Numbered from the stretch's first letter, positions 17,748-27,593 are shown. The stretch is DNA of 64,000 bases from Alkalicoccobacillus gibsonii (GCF_016798245.1 NZ_JAEUZA010000001.1:170221-234220); one strand, 5' to 3'. A program made the numbers and translations. Notes: generated by a model not told the origin, from the sequence alone.

Positions 17748-20042
17748 TTGGAACAATCAGGAGAGCAAACAAATGACGTACAACGAGGATATGTAAAAGG
17801 AGAGATTTCTCACGTTGTGTTTAGAAACGACGAAAACTTTTACACGGTTGCCGTTGTGCGTGTTCGAGAAACGAACGAAGACCTCGATGAAAAAAAACTA
17901 ACCGTTGTTGGTGTGCTTCCTCATGTTGAACAGGATGAAACATTTATCTTTTTTGGGAGCATTGCCGACCATCCTAAGTTCGGCATCCAGTATAAAGTGG
18001 AGCAGAGCAGAAGAGATATTCCACAAAGTAAACAAGGTATTATTAAGTATCTTGCCAGCGATCGGTTTCCGGGGATCGGAACAAAAACGGCTGAGGCGAT
18101 TGTGGAGAGGCTCGGAGACAAAGCAATTTCTAGAATTGTTGAAAATCGAAAGGTCTTACTTGATATCCCAGGATTAAAAGAAGAAAAAGCTGCTCAGCTT
18201 TATGAAAATTTGTATGAACAGCAAGGCGTCGAGCAGGACCTGATTGTCTTATCGGAACATGGCTTTGGTGTAGATCTTGCTTTAAAGATTTTCCAGGTCT
18301 ACAAAACACAAGCACTTGAAATTATTAAACATAATCCGTATCAGCTCATTCACGATGTAGATGGCATAGGCTTTAGGCGAGCGGACCAACTAGGGGCTTC
18401 GATTGGATTAACCGGAAATCATCCGGACCGCCTGCGAGCGGGATGTTCTTTTTTAGTCCATGAGCTCTGTATTCAAGAGGGACATATGTACATTGAAGCA
18501 GATTTGTTAACGAATCAAGCTGTTGCATTACTGTCTTCGCCCAATGAAAAAATTACACAGGAAGAAATTCAAGAACAGCTTATTCAAATGAACGAAGAAG
18601 GCTTACTTGTTGTTGAAGAAACAAGGGTGTATACAAAGTCATTATACGGTGCTGAGAAGGGTATTGCTTCAAATATTCGTCGATTACTTTCAGCGGAGGT
18701 AAAGGATGAATTTCCTGAAGCAGAATTTCTAAAAACATTAGGGGAGCTTGAAGAAGAGTGGGGTTTGGAATATGCTTCCTCGCAAAAACAAGCGATACAA
18801 GAGGCGATTGCAAAACCGCTCATGCTTTTAACGGGAGGTCCTGGAACGGGTAAAACGACTGTTATTCGCGGGATTGTTGAGGTTTATGCACGCCTGCATG
18901 GACTTTCTTTAGATCCTAGAGCGTATACGTCAAGCAATCCTTTTCCAATTCTGCTAACTGCTCCAACCGGTCGTGCTGCCAAACGAATGTCTGAAGCAAC
19001 AGGTCTTCCGTCAGCTACCATTCACAGTATGCTTGGGTGGAAAGGTGGAGCTGGTGGGTTTGATAAAGGAGAGCATGAGCCACTTAATGGTGAACTGCTT
19101 ATTATTGATGAAATGTCGATGGTTGATAGTTGGGTAGCTAATTCGTTATTTAAAGCGATACCTAAGGGAATGCAAGTGGTGATCGTAGGAGACGAAAATC
19201 AATTACCATCTGTTGGGCCCGGACAAGTGCTCAGGGATCTCATTCATTCAAAAACGATTCCGCTTGTCGCGTTAACGGACATTTATCGTCAAGCAGAAGG
19301 CTCATCCATTATTGAGCTTGCGCATGCAATGAAGGATGGCTATGCTCCTCCTGATTTAACAAAAGCTCAATCGGATCGTCGCTTTTTTCCTTGTAAAGTC
19401 GATCAAGTAAAGGATGTTGTTTGGCAGATCTGTGAAAATGCAGTAAAAAAAGGGTACGATGCTAGAGACATTCAAGTGCTTGCTCCTATGTACAAGGGAG
19501 GCGCAGGGATTACCGAATTAAATGTTATGCTGCAGGAGCTTTTTAATCCAAAGAAAGAAAAAGTGCGTGAACTTACATTTGGTGATCTAGTGTATCGGAC
19601 TGGAGATGTGGTTCTTCAATTAGTGAACAATCCGGAAGAACGTGTGTATAACGGGGACCGTGGAGAAATTGTGGCAATTTTTTATGCGAAAGAAAATGCT
19701 GAACGCAAGGATCAAATTGTCGTTTCTTTTGATGGGACAGAGGTTGTTTATAACAAGACAGAGCTAAATCAATTAACTCATGCTTATTGCTGTTCAATTC
19801 ATAAAGCACAAGGAAGTGAGTTTCCAATCGTTGTCCTCCCTGTTGTTCGTAGCTATAGTCGCATGCTTCGTAGAAATCTTCTCTACACAGCGGTTACAAG
19901 AGCAAAGCAGTTTTTGTTAATGTGTGGAGAACAGAGAACAGTTGAATACACGATTACAAGTGGAGAGGACCTTGAGCGTCATTCCCAGCTTGTGAATCGA
20001 CTGCAATTATTACTTGCAGAGCAAAAGTCGCAGGAAGCATAG
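17748..20042 (+). CDS. recD2: SF1B DNA helicase RecD2
   Basis: A 764-residue RecD2 (YrrC): an N-terminal OB-like/helix-hairpin-helix region (residues 1-330) followed by an SF1 helicase core. Walker A is LTGGPGTGKTT near residue 363, motif II is IIDEMSMVD, and the late motifs include HKAQGSEFP and YTAVTRAKQ. RecD2 is a 5'-3' helicase in replication and repair in bacteria without RecBC. It starts at TTG 17748 after GGGTGAGG. A terminator overlaps its stop. Confidence 0.97.
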   Translation: MEQSGEQTNDVQRGYVKGEISHVVFRNDENFYTVAVVRVRETNEDLDEKKLTVVGVLPHVEQDETFIFFGSIADHPKFGIQYKVEQSRRDIPQSKQGIIKYLASDRFPGIGTKTAEAIVERLGDKAISRIVENRKVLLDIPGLKEEKAAQLYENLYEQQGVEQDLIVLSEHGFGVDLALKIFQVYKTQALEIIKHNPYQLIHDVDGIGFRRADQLGASIGLTGNHPDRLRAGCSFLVHELCIQEGHMYIEADLLTNQAVALLSSPNEKITQEEIQEQLIQMNEEGLLVVEETRVYTKSLYGAEKGIASNIRRLLSAEVKDEFPEAEFLKTLGELEEEWGLEYASSQKQAIQEAIAKPLMLLTGGPGTGKTTVIRGIVEVYARLHGLSLDPRAYTSSNPFPILLTAPTGRAAKRMSEATGLPSATIHSMLGWKGGAGGFDKGEHEPLNGELLIIDEMSMVDSWVANSLFKAIPKGMQVVIVGDENQLPSVGPGQVLRDLIHSKTIPLVALTDIYRQAEGSSIIELAHAMKDGYAPPDLTKAQSDRRFFPCKVDQVKDVVWQICENAVKKGYDARDIQVLAPMYKGGAGITELNVMLQELFNPKKEKVRELTFGDLVYRTGDVVLQLVNNPEERVYNGDRGEIVAIFYAKENAERKDQIVVSFDGTEVVYNKTELNQLTHAYCCSIHKAQGSEFPIVVLPVVRSYSRMLRRNLLYTAVTRAKQFLLMCGEQRTVEYTITSGEDLERHSQLVNRLQLLLAEQKSQEA

Positions 20043-20063
20043 TCTTCCAGCGACTTTTTTTAT
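20023..20063 (+). terminator. Terminator overlapping the recD2 stop
   Basis: AAGTCGCAGGAAG (20025-20037) pairs with CTTCCAGCGACTT (20044-20056, one bulge), followed by T residues. Confidence 0.85.
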
Positions 20064-20152
20064 TTCGTGTACGCATAAACCAAACGAGTCACAGTCCTCA
20101 TACAAGCAAGTGTTTTGGTTAAACTATAAACGTTCGGAAGGAAGGTGACTCG

Positions 20153-20623
20153 TTGCGAACATTTGCATTTGTTGAAGGTTTGCCTGTGATTGAGATGGAG
20201 CAGGGAACAGAATGTGGGCGAGTAATCGACATACTGATTTCGAATAACCGAATCACTGGATTGCTCATTAATATGCGTGGGTGGTTTAACCGTCATCGTT
20301 TTTTGCTGCTTGAGCACGTATCAAGTATTGGGGATCAGGCCATTATGATTCGAACAAAGGAAGTAATCAAAACGTGTCAGCCAGGAAAAACAGGTGATAC
20401 TCCACTTGCTCTTGGACGATGCAAGCTAAAGGGTATGGAGCTCTTTTCTCAATCGGGAGCGATGCTTGGTTTGATTGAAGATGTATATTTCAGCGTGGAA
20501 ATGGGCACGATTGTGGGGTATAAAGTGACGGACGGTTTGCTTGCCGATTTGACTACTGGACAAAAGATGTACCGGGGTCAGCATTTAGTTGTAGGTAAGG
20601 AGCGAGCCATCCTCTCTAATTAA
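20153..20623 (+). CDS. yrrD: PRC-barrel domain protein YrrD
   Basis: A 156-residue cytoplasmic protein with two PRC-barrel halves: GRVIDILISNNRITGLLI near residue 22 and GLIEDVYFSVEMGTIVGYKV near 105. PRC barrels bind other proteins or RNA, and the cellular role of YrrD is not established. It starts at TTG 20153 with GGAAGGAAGGTG upstream. Position after recD2 and before two mini-genes and yrrI matches B. subtilis. Confidence 0.88.
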   Translation: MRTFAFVEGLPVIEMEQGTECGRVIDILISNNRITGLLINMRGWFNRHRFLLLEHVSSIGDQAIMIRTKEVIKTCQPGKTGDTPLALGRCKLKGMELFSQSGAMLGLIEDVYFSVEMGTIVGYKVTDGLLADLTTGQKMYRGQHLVVGKERAILSN

Positions 20624-20636
20624 AGGAGGCCCCGCA

Positions 20637-20825
20637 ATGCGCTGCCCAAATTGTCGAAGTATAGATATTGGAAAGATTGGAACAAATCAATACTACTGCT
20701 GGAGCTGCTTTGTTGAAATGAGTATCGTTCAAGGCAGACTATCTCTTCATCAAGTGGAGGAGGATGGTTCGTTAAGCTCGTTGGACGACTTATTTGAAGA
20801 TGAACAGCTTCAAATGGAGAAGTAA
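20637..20825 (+). CDS. Small zinc-ribbon-like protein (62 aa)
   Basis: A 62-residue protein with CPNC near its N-terminus and CWSC 17 residues later, a likely four-Cys zinc ribbon, followed by an acidic tail (DDLFEDEQ). AAAGGAGG precedes the ATG by eight bases, and it lies 13 bases after yrrD. It belongs to the conserved small genes between yrrD and yrrI; function is unknown. Confidence 0.8.
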   Translation: MRCPNCRSIDIGKIGTNQYYCWSCFVEMSIVQGRLSLHQVEEDGSLSSLDDLFEDEQLQMEK

Positions 20826-20842
20826 AACGAGGAGATGAGTGA

Positions 20843-21031
20843 ATGCGTCGAACAATGAAGCCATTACTATTAGTGGGGTTAGGTGCAGCAATCTATTCAA
20901 TGAATCAGGCTAAGTCTACTTCAATGAAGGATGAGTGGTTGCATAAGCTTGAAAAGCTAACGTCTGAGCCGCTTATCTCGAAGAAACAATGGAAAAAAAC
21001 AAGAAAAAAAGTCATGAAAGCATTTCGTTAA
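20843..21031 (+). CDS. Small DUF3918/YrzQ-like protein (62 aa)
   Basis: A 62-residue protein with a hydrophobic N-terminal segment (MKPLLLVGLGAAIYSM) and a very basic C-terminus (KKQWKKTRKKVMKAFR), probably a membrane-anchored peptide with a cationic cytoplasmic tail. Arrangement and position match the YrzQ/DUF3918 type found before yrrI. GAGGAGATGAG upstream supports the start. A hairpin terminator follows immediately. Confidence 0.72.
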   Translation: MRRTMKPLLLVGLGAAIYSMNQAKSTSMKDEWLHKLEKLTSEPLISKKQWKKTRKKVMKAFR

Positions 21032-21038
21032 ATAGACT

Positions 21039-21067
21039 TGCCGGAACAAGCTTTTGTTCCGGCTCTC
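21039..21067 (+). terminator. Terminator after the YrzQ-like gene
   Basis: GCCGGAACAA (21039-21048) pairs with TTGTTCCGGC (21052-21061) over a short loop; TCTCTTTTT follows. Confidence 0.85.
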
Positions 21068-21087
21068 TTTTTATAAGGAGGAGAATT

Positions 21088-22155
21088 ATGAGGGAGAGAA
21101 AACAATCTTTTTCATTTATCTTTCGCACGCTTCATTTATTCATCTGGCTCCTCATTCTTTATGCGTTCTTTGTGTTGTGGCCATTTCTTTTGCCTATCTT
21201 ACATGTGGTTTTGAAGATAATCACACCTTTGCTCCTTGCAGGTCTTTTTGCATATATTCTTCATCCATTAATAGATGGTCTTCATCAGTGGAGACTTCCT
21301 CGTATAGTAGCCATTCTACTTGTGTTTGGATTATTTTTAGTCGTTTTAGCATTAGCCATTATTTATGGAGTCCCTATTTTTATACGCCAAGTACAGGACG
21401 TTATGCAGGTATTGCCAAGTCAAGTAGAGCGAGTAATGGACTTAGTGCATTCATGGGAAGATTCCGTTGAAAGAATGCCACTCTTTTTAAGAGACCATTT
21501 AGACGATTGGTCAGACGAACTGATCATTGCCTCAGAAAAATGGTTAGATCGCTTAGAAACAGGATTATTAGCTGGACTAAAATCGATTCCATCTCTTGTG
21601 GTCATTCCATTTTTGGTCTTTTATTTTCTAAAGGATGTTTCTTTAATTAAAAAGACAGTGTGGTATCTAACACCAGTAAAATGGAGAAAGCCTCTTGCGT
21701 TATATGGACGAGATGTTAATCACACATTTGGAAGCTACATAAGAGGGCAAATGCTTGTAGCAGCAGGAGTTGCTACGTTATCAGTCATTGGGTTGTGGTT
21801 TATAGGTGTACCTTATTCTGCTTTACTCGGACTGTTTATAGGGGCAACGAATATTATTCCATACTTTGGTGCAATCATTGGAATGGTACCAGCACTAATT
21901 GCTGCTTTACTCATCTCTTGGGACAAAGCATTGTATACATTGATCATTCTTGCTGTCATTCAGCAGATTGAAGGAAATGTTCTCTCGCCACTCATTGTAG
22001 GAAAAACACTGCACCTTCATCCGTTATTTATCATTTTGGCTCTTCTTGTTGGTGTGGAGCTTGGAGGAATCATTGGTCTTCTTTTAGCGGTGCCGCTTTT
22101 GGCTGTGTTAAAAGTGACTTTACTCCATGTGCGTCAACACTTTCAGAATGATTGA
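21088..22155 (+). CDS. yrrI: AI-2E-family membrane permease YrrI
   Basis: A 355-residue polytopic membrane protein of the AI-2E (TqsA/PerM-like) family. It has several hydrophobic segments, a central amphipathic region (about 100-180) and the family motifs GATNIIPYFGAIIGMVPA near residue 255 and GNVLSPLIVGKTLHLHP near 295. AAGGAGG before the ATG at 21088 sets the start; a longer frame upstream runs through a terminator and is not used. The substrate is unknown. Its stop codon overlaps the -35 box of the alaS promoter. Confidence 0.92.
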   Translation: MRERKQSFSFIFRTLHLFIWLLILYAFFVLWPFLLPILHVVLKIITPLLLAGLFAYILHPLIDGLHQWRLPRIVAILLVFGLFLVVLALAIIYGVPIFIRQVQDVMQVLPSQVERVMDLVHSWEDSVERMPLFLRDHLDDWSDELIIASEKWLDRLETGLLAGLKSIPSLVVIPFLVFYFLKDVSLIKKTVWYLTPVKWRKPLALYGRDVNHTFGSYIRGQMLVAAGVATLSVIGLWFIGVPYSALLGLFIGATNIIPYFGAIIGMVPALIAALLISWDKALYTLIILAVIQQIEGNVLSPLIVGKTLHLHPLFIILALLVGVELGGIIGLLLAVPLLAVLKVTLLHVRQHFQND

Positions 22156-22180
22156 CTTTTAGAAAAATGATTTTTATAAT
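22152..22180 (+). promoter_or_regulatory. Sigma-A promoter of alaS
   Basis: TTGACT (22152-22157), 17 bases, TATAAT (22175-22180). The -35 box contains the yrrI stop codon. Confidence 0.88.
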
Positions 22181-22186
22181 GACTAT

Positions 22187-22431
22187 GACAAGACTATAAC
22201 CAAAACATTGATGGAACAAGTAAGCGACAGTCCGTTTTAAGAGAGAACCTCCTTGGCTGTGAGAGGTTTAACGAAGGGTCGAAGAACGCTATTCCGGAGT
22301 GCAGTTGCCAAACATCTGCCGTTTGCCGCGTTAAGGTACTTAAGCGATGAATTGATTTGATTCATAACTAGGGTGGTACCGCGTGATAATCTCGTCCCTT
22401 CTTTTAGGGAGGAGTTTTTTTGTTATGTTGG
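22187..22431 (+). ncRNA. T-box riboswitch of alaS
   Basis: The canonical T-box AGGGTGGTACCGCG lies at 22370-22383. Its variable base T22377 pairs with A73 of tRNA-Ala. Stem I has the distal GGCTGTGAGAGG and a specifier loop closed by GGAA (22213-22216) and TTCC (22292-22295). GCT (22288-22290, alanine) followed by A sits just before TTCC. The terminator CTCGTCCCT/AGGGAGGAG with seven T ends near 22424. Confidence 0.96.
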
Positions 22432-22463
22432 GATGGTTAATTTGTAAAGGAGATGAGTAGAAG

Positions 22464-25103
22464 ATGAAACATTTAACCTCTGCTGAAGTGAGGCAGATGT
22501 TCTTGGATTTCTTTAAGGAAAAAGAGCATGATGTGGAGCCGAGTGCACCTCTTGTTCCTTTTGAAGATCCTACCTTACTTTGGATAAATAGTGGAGTGGC
22601 CACACTTAAGAAATATTTCGATGGAAGTGTGATCCCTGCCAATCCTCGTATCACAAATGCCCAAAAATCCATTCGTACGAATGATATTGAGAATGTAGGG
22701 AAAACAGCTAGACACCATACGTTTTTTGAGATGCTAGGAAATTTCTCGATTGGTGACTATTTTAAAAAAGAAGCCATTGAATGGGCATGGGAATTTCTAA
22801 CGAGTGAGAAATGGATTGGTTTTGATCCTGAAAAGCTATCTGTTACAGTCCATCCTGAGGATGATGAAGCATACGATCTATGGATTACTGAAATTGGAAT
22901 TCCTAGTGAACGAATTATCCGACTAGAGGGGAACTTCTGGGATATTGGCGAGGGCCCAAGTGGACCAAACTCTGAAATCTTCTTTGATAGAGGGCCTGAG
23001 TACGGGAATGATCCAAAAGATCCTGAGCTTTACCCAGGTGGTGAAAACGATCGTTATCTAGAGATTTGGAACTTGGTATTTTCTCAATTTAACCATAATC
23101 CAGATGGCTCGTACACTCCACTTCCAAAGAAGAATATCGATACAGGTATGGGTCTTGAGCGTATGGTATCTGTTATTCAAAATGTACCAACAAACTTTGA
23201 AACAGATTTATTCATGCCGATCATTAAATCTGTTGAAAAACTGACATCTGTTCATTATTCAGATCGTGTAGAAACAGATGTTGCGTTTAAAGTCATTGCT
23301 GATCATATTCGCACAGTTGCCTTTGCCATTGGCGATGGGGCACTGCCATCAAATGAAGGGCGTGGCTATGTTCTAAGAAGACTTCTTCGTAGAGCTGTTC
23401 GTTTTGCTAAACAAATTCAGATTGAACGTCCATTTATGTATGAGCTTGTTCCGGTTGTTGGTGAAGTTATGAAGGACTTCTACCCGGATGTAAATGAAAA
23501 AGCTGACTTTATCCAACGTGTGATTCGAACGGAGGAAGAGCGTTTCCACGAAACGTTGAGTGAAGGACTTACAATTCTAGATAAGATCGTAGCTGAAACG
23601 AAAGCTGCTTCAAAAGGAATTGTAAGTGGGGAAGACGTGTTCCGTTTGTATGATACATACGGTTTCCCTGTTGACCTAACTGAGGAGTATGTAGAAGAAG
23701 CAGGACTAGCTATTGATCGTCCTGGATTTGAAGAAGAGATGAACAAACAACGAGAGCGTGCTCGTGCTGCAAGACAAGATACGGGTTCAATGAATGTTCA
23801 AAGTGAGTTGCTAAGTAAAATCACGGAGCCAAGTGAGTTTGTGGGGTACGAGACACTTAAAGCAAACGCAACGATTCAAGCATTAATTGTGAATCAAGAG
23901 CTTGGGGAAGTAGCAAGCGAAGGCCAAGAGGCTCAATTGATTCTTGACCGTACACCTTTCTATGCAGAAAGTGGTGGACAGGTTGCTGATGGTGGATTCA
24001 TTCGCACTGAAACAGGTGTGGCTGAAGTGATCGATGTAAAAAAAGCACCAAACGGTCAGCACCTTCACACTGTTCAAGTGAAAGAAGGAACGCTGTCGAG
24101 TAAAGCAAGCGCAAAAGCGAGCGTTACTCGTACAGAGCGTAGTGGGACAATTAAAAACCACACAGCGACACATATCTTGCACCAGGCACTTAAAGATACG
24201 TTAGGAACACATGTAAATCAAGCCGGTTCCCTCGTATCAGAGAATCGCTTACGTTTTGACTTCTCTCACTTTGGTCAGGTAACTCAAGAAGAGCTTACTC
24301 AGATTGAGTCTATTGTAAACGAAAAAATTTGGTCCGCCTTATCCGTAGATATTTCTGAAAAGAAACTTGATGAAGCAAAGCAAATGGGCGCGATGGCTCT
24401 ATTTGGTGAAAAATATGGTGACACTGTACGAGTTGTACAAGTAGGAGACTACAGCTTAGAGCTATGCGGTGGGATCCATGTTCAAAATACAGCTGAAATT
24501 GGCCAGTTTAAGATTGTATCCGAAACGGGAATAGGTGCAGGAGTGAGACGGATTGAAGCCGTAACTGGAAAAGCTGCTTACTTATATGTCCAAGAGCAGT
24601 TGGATATACTGCAAGAAGCAGCGACTTTAGTAAAAGCTAAGTCAGTGCGTGATGTTCCAGCACGTATTGATAGCATTCTTGGACAAATGAAAGCTGTTCA
24701 ACGTGAAAATGAGTCATTGTCTGCTAAAGTTGGGAACATGGAAGCTTCAAATCTAACGGATTCTGTGGTGGAAGTGAACGGCGTGTCTGTGCTTGCTAAA
24801 AAGGTGAATGCCCGTGATATGGACGCATTGCGTACGATTATGGATAAACTGAAGCAAGAAACAGAATCAGGAATTCTTGTTTTAGGAGCTGAAACAGGTG
24901 GGAAGGTATCCATTGTTGCAGCAGTTACAAAAGATTTGATTGATCAAGGTTTCCACGCTGGAAAGATCGTGAAAGAAGTAGCTACACGCTGTGGCGGAGG
25001 CGGCGGAGGTCGACCTGATATGGCACAAGCAGGCGGGAAAAATCCTGATCAGCTTGATAGCGCGCTTGAATTTGTTGCTGAATATGTAAAATCAATTTCC
25101 TAA
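22464..25103 (+). CDS. alaS: Alanyl-tRNA synthetase
   Basis: AlaRS charges tRNA-Ala and edits Ser and Gly mischarging. The 879-residue protein is full length: a class II catalytic domain (start [17 protein letters not shown], with [18 protein letters not shown] near residue 80), then the editing domain with the zinc-binding HTATHILH and the partner CGGIHV. A glycine-rich C-terminal C-Ala domain ([15 protein letters not shown]) ends the protein. Expression depends on the alanine T-box. The yrzL-yrrK-yrzB genes follow, as in B. subtilis. Confidence 0.98.
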   Translation: MKHLTSAEVRQMFLDFFKEKEHDVEPSAPLVPFEDPTLLWINSGVATLKKYFDGSVIPANPRITNAQKSIRTNDIENVGKTARHHTFFEMLGNFSIGDYFKKEAIEWAWEFLTSEKWIGFDPEKLSVTVHPEDDEAYDLWITEIGIPSERIIRLEGNFWDIGEGPSGPNSEIFFDRGPEYGNDPKDPELYPGGENDRYLEIWNLVFSQFNHNPDGSYTPLPKKNIDTGMGLERMVSVIQNVPTNFETDLFMPIIKSVEKLTSVHYSDRVETDVAFKVIADHIRTVAFAIGDGALPSNEGRGYVLRRLLRRAVRFAKQIQIERPFMYELVPVVGEVMKDFYPDVNEKADFIQRVIRTEEERFHETLSEGLTILDKIVAETKAASKGIVSGEDVFRLYDTYGFPVDLTEEYVEEAGLAIDRPGFEEEMNKQRERARAARQDTGSMNVQSELLSKITEPSEFVGYETLKANATIQALIVNQELGEVASEGQEAQLILDRTPFYAESGGQVADGGFIRTETGVAEVIDVKKAPNGQHLHTVQVKEGTLSSKASAKASVTRTERSGTIKNHTATHILHQALKDTLGTHVNQAGSLVSENRLRFDFSHFGQVTQEELTQIESIVNEKIWSALSVDISEKKLDEAKQMGAMALFGEKYGDTVRVVQVGDYSLELCGGIHVQNTAEIGQFKIVSETGIGAGVRRIEAVTGKAAYLYVQEQLDILQEAATLVKAKSVRDVPARIDSILGQMKAVQRENESLSAKVGNMEASNLTDSVVEVNGVSVLAKKVNARDMDALRTIMDKLKQETESGILVLGAETGGKVSIVAAVTKDLIDQGFHAGKIVKEVATRCGGGGGGRPDMAQAGGKNPDQLDSALEFVAEYVKSIS

Positions 25104-25185
25104 TTCAATGATTTTGATGTACAATAAACGTAACAAGCTCCAATCGTGAGCTAAGTCCGGAACTTTCTAGAGAGAGGTGCATGTG

Positions 25186-25458
25186 ATGAGCTCTATGGAC
25201 AAAACAATGCAGTTTGATTTTCATGACGACTCTGTTAATGTAGATGTCCAGGAGGTGCTGCTGACGGTTTATGCTGCCCTTGAGGAAAAAGGGTACAACC
25301 CAATTAATCAGATTGTAGGCTACCTACTATCTGGTGATCCAGCGTACATTCCAAGACACCAAGAGGCCAGAACATTAATTCGAAAGTTAGAACGAGATGA
25401 ATTAATTGAAGCGCTTGTGAAGTCTTATTTAACACATCACCGTAAGGAGAACGAATGA
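25186..25458 (+). CDS. yrzL: IreB/YrzL-family regulatory protein (UPF0297)
   Basis: A 90-residue protein with the family core [20 protein letters not shown] (about residues 37-56) and [15 protein letters not shown]. The Enterococcus homologue IreB is a phosphoprotein linked to the PASTA kinase IreK and cephalosporin resistance. I start at ATG 25186, seven bases after GAGAGGTG, giving MSSMDKTM as in homologues. It overlaps yrrK by four bases (ATGA). Confidence 0.94.
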   Translation: MSSMDKTMQFDFHDDSVNVDVQEVLLTVYAALEEKGYNPINQIVGYLLSGDPAYIPRHQEARTLIRKLERDELIEALVKSYLTHHRKENE

Positions 25459-25880
25459 AATCATTAGGTCTTGATGTTGGTACAAAAACGATAGGTGTCG
25501 CTTTAAGCGATGCATTTGGCTGGACGGCACAGGGTGTAGAAACGCTGCAACGAACAGAAGGACAAGCTGAGCAGGATTACGAAGCGATTGCCAAGCTTGT
25601 GAAAGAAAATGAAGTTAGTACGGTTGTCATCGGTCTTCCTAAGAATATGGATGGTTCCATCGGTGGCAACGGTGAGTATTGCCAAGCGTTTGCAAATGAT
25701 TTATCATCGTACATTGACGCGAATATTGTCATGTGGGATGAGAGATTAACAACAATGGCTGCCAAGCGTGTCCTTGTTGATGCAGATGTGAGCCGTAAGA
25801 AACGTAAAAAAGTCATTGATAAAATAGCAGCAACCCTTATCCTGCAGGGTTATCTAGATCGCGCAGGAAAAACTTTGTAA
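25455..25880 (+). CDS. yrrK: YqgF/RuvX-family RNase H-like nuclease YrrK
   Basis: A 141-residue YqgF-family protein with the RNase H fold. The N-terminal strand carries [15 protein letters not shown], followed by [15 protein letters not shown] and WDERLTT, where the acidic catalytic residues sit. The family is described as a putative Holliday junction resolvase and as a pre-16S rRNA processing nuclease. Coupled to yrzL by ATGA overlap and followed by yrzB after 17 bases. Confidence 0.95.
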   Translation: MKSLGLDVGTKTIGVALSDAFGWTAQGVETLQRTEGQAEQDYEAIAKLVKENEVSTVVIGLPKNMDGSIGGNGEYCQAFANDLSSYIDANIVMWDERLTTMAAKRVLVDADVSRKKRKKVIDKIAATLILQGYLDRAGKTL

Positions 25881-25897
25881 TAGAGAGGTGTCCAACT

Positions 25898-26212
25898 ATG
25901 GCACAAGAAGAAAAAGAACGTATTATCATTCCAGACGAGCACGGAACTGAGCATTTATTTGATGAGCTATTCCGTTTTACCGTTGATACAACTGGAAACT
26001 CATATCTTCTCGTCGTACCTGTAGGGGAAAATGAAGAAGAAACAGAAGATGACGAAGATGAAGAGCAAGAAGTATTCGCGTTCCGTTACGAGGATCGTGA
26101 AGGCGAAGAAAATGACATCGCGCTTTTCCCTGTTGAAACTGATGAAGAGTGGGCTGTAATTGAAGAAATGCTTAATACTTTTTCTGAAGAGCAAGAGGAC
26201 GAAGAAGAATAA
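25898..26212 (+). CDS. yrzB: DUF1292-family acidic protein YrzB
   Basis: A 104-residue, strongly acidic protein (ENEEETEDDEDEEQE in the middle, EEQEDEEE at the end) with the DUF1292 pattern (IPDEHGTEHLFDELFRF ... YLLVVP ... EVFAFRY). Function is unknown, but the gene order yrzL-yrrK-yrzB is strongly conserved in Firmicutes. GAGAGGTG precedes the ATG. Confidence 0.93.
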   Translation: MAQEEKERIIIPDEHGTEHLFDELFRFTVDTTGNSYLLVVPVGENEEETEDDEDEEQEVFAFRYEDREGEENDIALFPVETDEEWAVIEEMLNTFSEEQEDEEE

Positions 26213-26220
26213 TAAAAGTA

Positions 26221-26253
26221 AGACGCTTGAGAGATAACTCAAGCGTCTTTTTC
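26221..26253. terminator. Terminator between yrzB and the HAAS gene
   Basis: AGACGCTTGAG (26221-26231) pairs with CTCAAGCGTCT (26238-26248), followed by T residues. The right arm lies within the end of the convergent gene. Confidence 0.9.
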
Positions 26254-27006
26254 TTTCTTTTTCTCAGATTGATTGACGAATAGTAGATAAAGCGCAATGC
26301 CACCAAACGTGACAATAGAGCTCACAATCAGTTGCGTGTCATTAGCCAGCTGAGTAAATCGTAGTAAATAATCTGGTAGTGTCAAGAATGCAACGATGAT
26401 AAGAACAACCGGTGTCTTTGCCCAAATGGAAAGAAGAATAAGGGCTAGCGCAGCAATAAAACCTACTATCACTGTACCAAACGTATTCATAACAAAAACC
26501 GGAGATTCAATAAGACGGTCAGTAAAAAGAACGGTCACAAATAAAAGCAGTGGAATCATTGAAAGCGTCCCAAGTAAAATTATTTGTTTTAGTGTAGAGA
26601 CCGTGTGTGTAGCTAAATACCTAAAGCAAAGGGCTGTAGCAAATAAAAAGAGTAACATAATACTTATGTTTGAAAGGATATAATATAAAGAATAAGATAA
26701 ATTTCCTCTTAGTACATCTGGAATTAAGTTCATACAGAAGGCACCAATTAAAATCATCACACCATATTTCATCCATCCCCACACATCAACGTTCATTTCC
26801 TTTGAAAGAGATTCCATATACTCTTTAGGAGAATGACCAACAATGCGTTCTATTGGTGTGCCAGCGTGTTCGGCTTCAATAAGATGGTCTTCCAGTTCCG
26901 CAACAATCTCGTTGATTTCTTCCTCGTGTTTACCGCTAGAGAATAGATAGAGTCTTAAATTCTCTAAAAAGGTTTGGCTTTCTTTTGATAATGATGGATG
27001 TACCAT
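26239..27006 (-). CDS. HAAS-domain membrane protein paired with PadR
   Basis: A 255-residue protein with an N-terminal HAAS-like helical domain (residues 5-70, EEEINEIVAELEDHLIEAE) that usually partners PadR-like regulators, followed by about six membrane segments and a short basic tail (EKKKEKD). The N-terminal helical module is thought to bind the regulator or coordinate stress responses; no transport substrate is apparent. It lies 16 bases downstream of padR on the same strand and shares the operator-controlled promoter. Confidence 0.82.
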   Translation of the reverse strand: MVHPSLSKESQTFLENLRLYLFSSGKHEEEINEIVAELEDHLIEAEHAGTPIERIVGHSPKEYMESLSKEMNVDVWGWMKYGVMILIGAFCMNLIPDVLRGNLSYSLYYILSNISIMLLFLFATALCFRYLATHTVSTLKQIILLGTLSMIPLLLFVTVLFTDRLIESPVFVMNTFGTVIVGFIAALALILLSIWAKTPVVLIIVAFLTLPDYLLRFTQLANDTQLIVSSIVTFGGIALYLLFVNQSEKKKEKDA

Positions 27007-27022
27007 GATTTACTTCTCCCTC

Positions 27023-27355
27023 CTAGTTATCTAATGAGTTATGAGTTATGACTCGGTTCACATTTTCCTGAAGTGTGAGCCATCTTTCCTTAAACAATTG
27101 AAGCTCTTTTTCCCCTTTAGTCGTCAGTGAGTAGTATTTGCGCTTTGGACCTGCCGTTGATTTGCGTTGAGTAGAAGTAACAAGGTCTTCTTTTTGCATT
27201 CGTAGCAGTAATGGGTAGATCGTTCCCTCGCTAAATGATTCAAAACCATACGCTTCAAGCTTTTTGGCTAGCTCATATCCGTACACCTCATTCTCACCTA
27301 TGATAGATAGCAAGCATCCATCAATGATTCCTTTCATCATTTGTGTTGTAGACAA
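27023..27355 (-). CDS. PadR-family transcriptional regulator
   Basis: A 110-residue PadR protein. The winged helix has MMKGIIDGCLLSIIGENEVY, the following YGYELAKKLEAYGF and the wing motif SEGTIYPLLLRMQKEDLV, then a short C-terminal dimerisation helix. The TTG at 27355 gives MSTTQMMKG. Homologues often begin near the internal ATGs, so the exact start is uncertain. Three palindromes flank its promoter (27386-27461), which points to strong autoregulation together with the HAAS membrane gene. Confidence 0.92.
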   Translation of the reverse strand: MSTTQMMKGIIDGCLLSIIGENEVYGYELAKKLEAYGFESFSEGTIYPLLLRMQKEDLVTSTQRKSTAGPKRKYYSLTTKGEKELQLFKERWLTLQENVNRVITHNSLDN

Positions 27356-27385
27356 GCAAGCACCAACTTTCTTTCAACCCTTTAT

Positions 27386-27461
27386 CTTGTATTACAAGGT
27401 ATATCCGAAGTATAAAACGAATTAACTTGTAATGCAAGGGTTATTTATCTTGTTATACAAG
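27386..27461. promoter_or_regulatory. Three PadR-type operators around the padR promoter
   Basis: Three 13-base palindromes: CTTGTATTACAAG (27386-27398), CTTGTAATGCAAG (27426-27438) and CTTGTTATACAAG (27449-27461). On the minus strand the promoter reads TTGCAT (27437-27432), 17 bases, TATACT (27414-27409). The middle operator covers the -35 box, one lies upstream of it and one lies in the leader. Confidence 0.85.
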
Positions 27462-27593
27462 ATAGTGCTTCAGGTGTACTTTTTTTAAACAAGGAAATAC
27501 TAAAAGATGTGTATGAACATTGAATTTCCGCAATTCAATACTGACATTTCTCACATGTATTAGTATAATGGGAACGGCGGAGGGAGGAGAACG

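Noticed and set aside
20084-20153. Nine-base inverted repeat ACGAGTCAC/GTGACTCGT that could hide the yrrD ribosome-binding site
   Set aside because: Arms of this length spaced about 50 bases apart are expected by chance several times in a window this size, and the left arm may lie upstream of the transcript start.
20989-21087. Upstream extension of yrrI to 20989
   Set aside because: The extension would be translated through a terminator hairpin and over the end of the preceding gene; ATG 21088 has AAGGAGG.
26396-26683. 95-codon plus-strand frame opposite the HAAS membrane gene
   Set aside because: Antisense to a coherent membrane protein and without a start signal; one of many such shadow frames, which are left out of the feature list.
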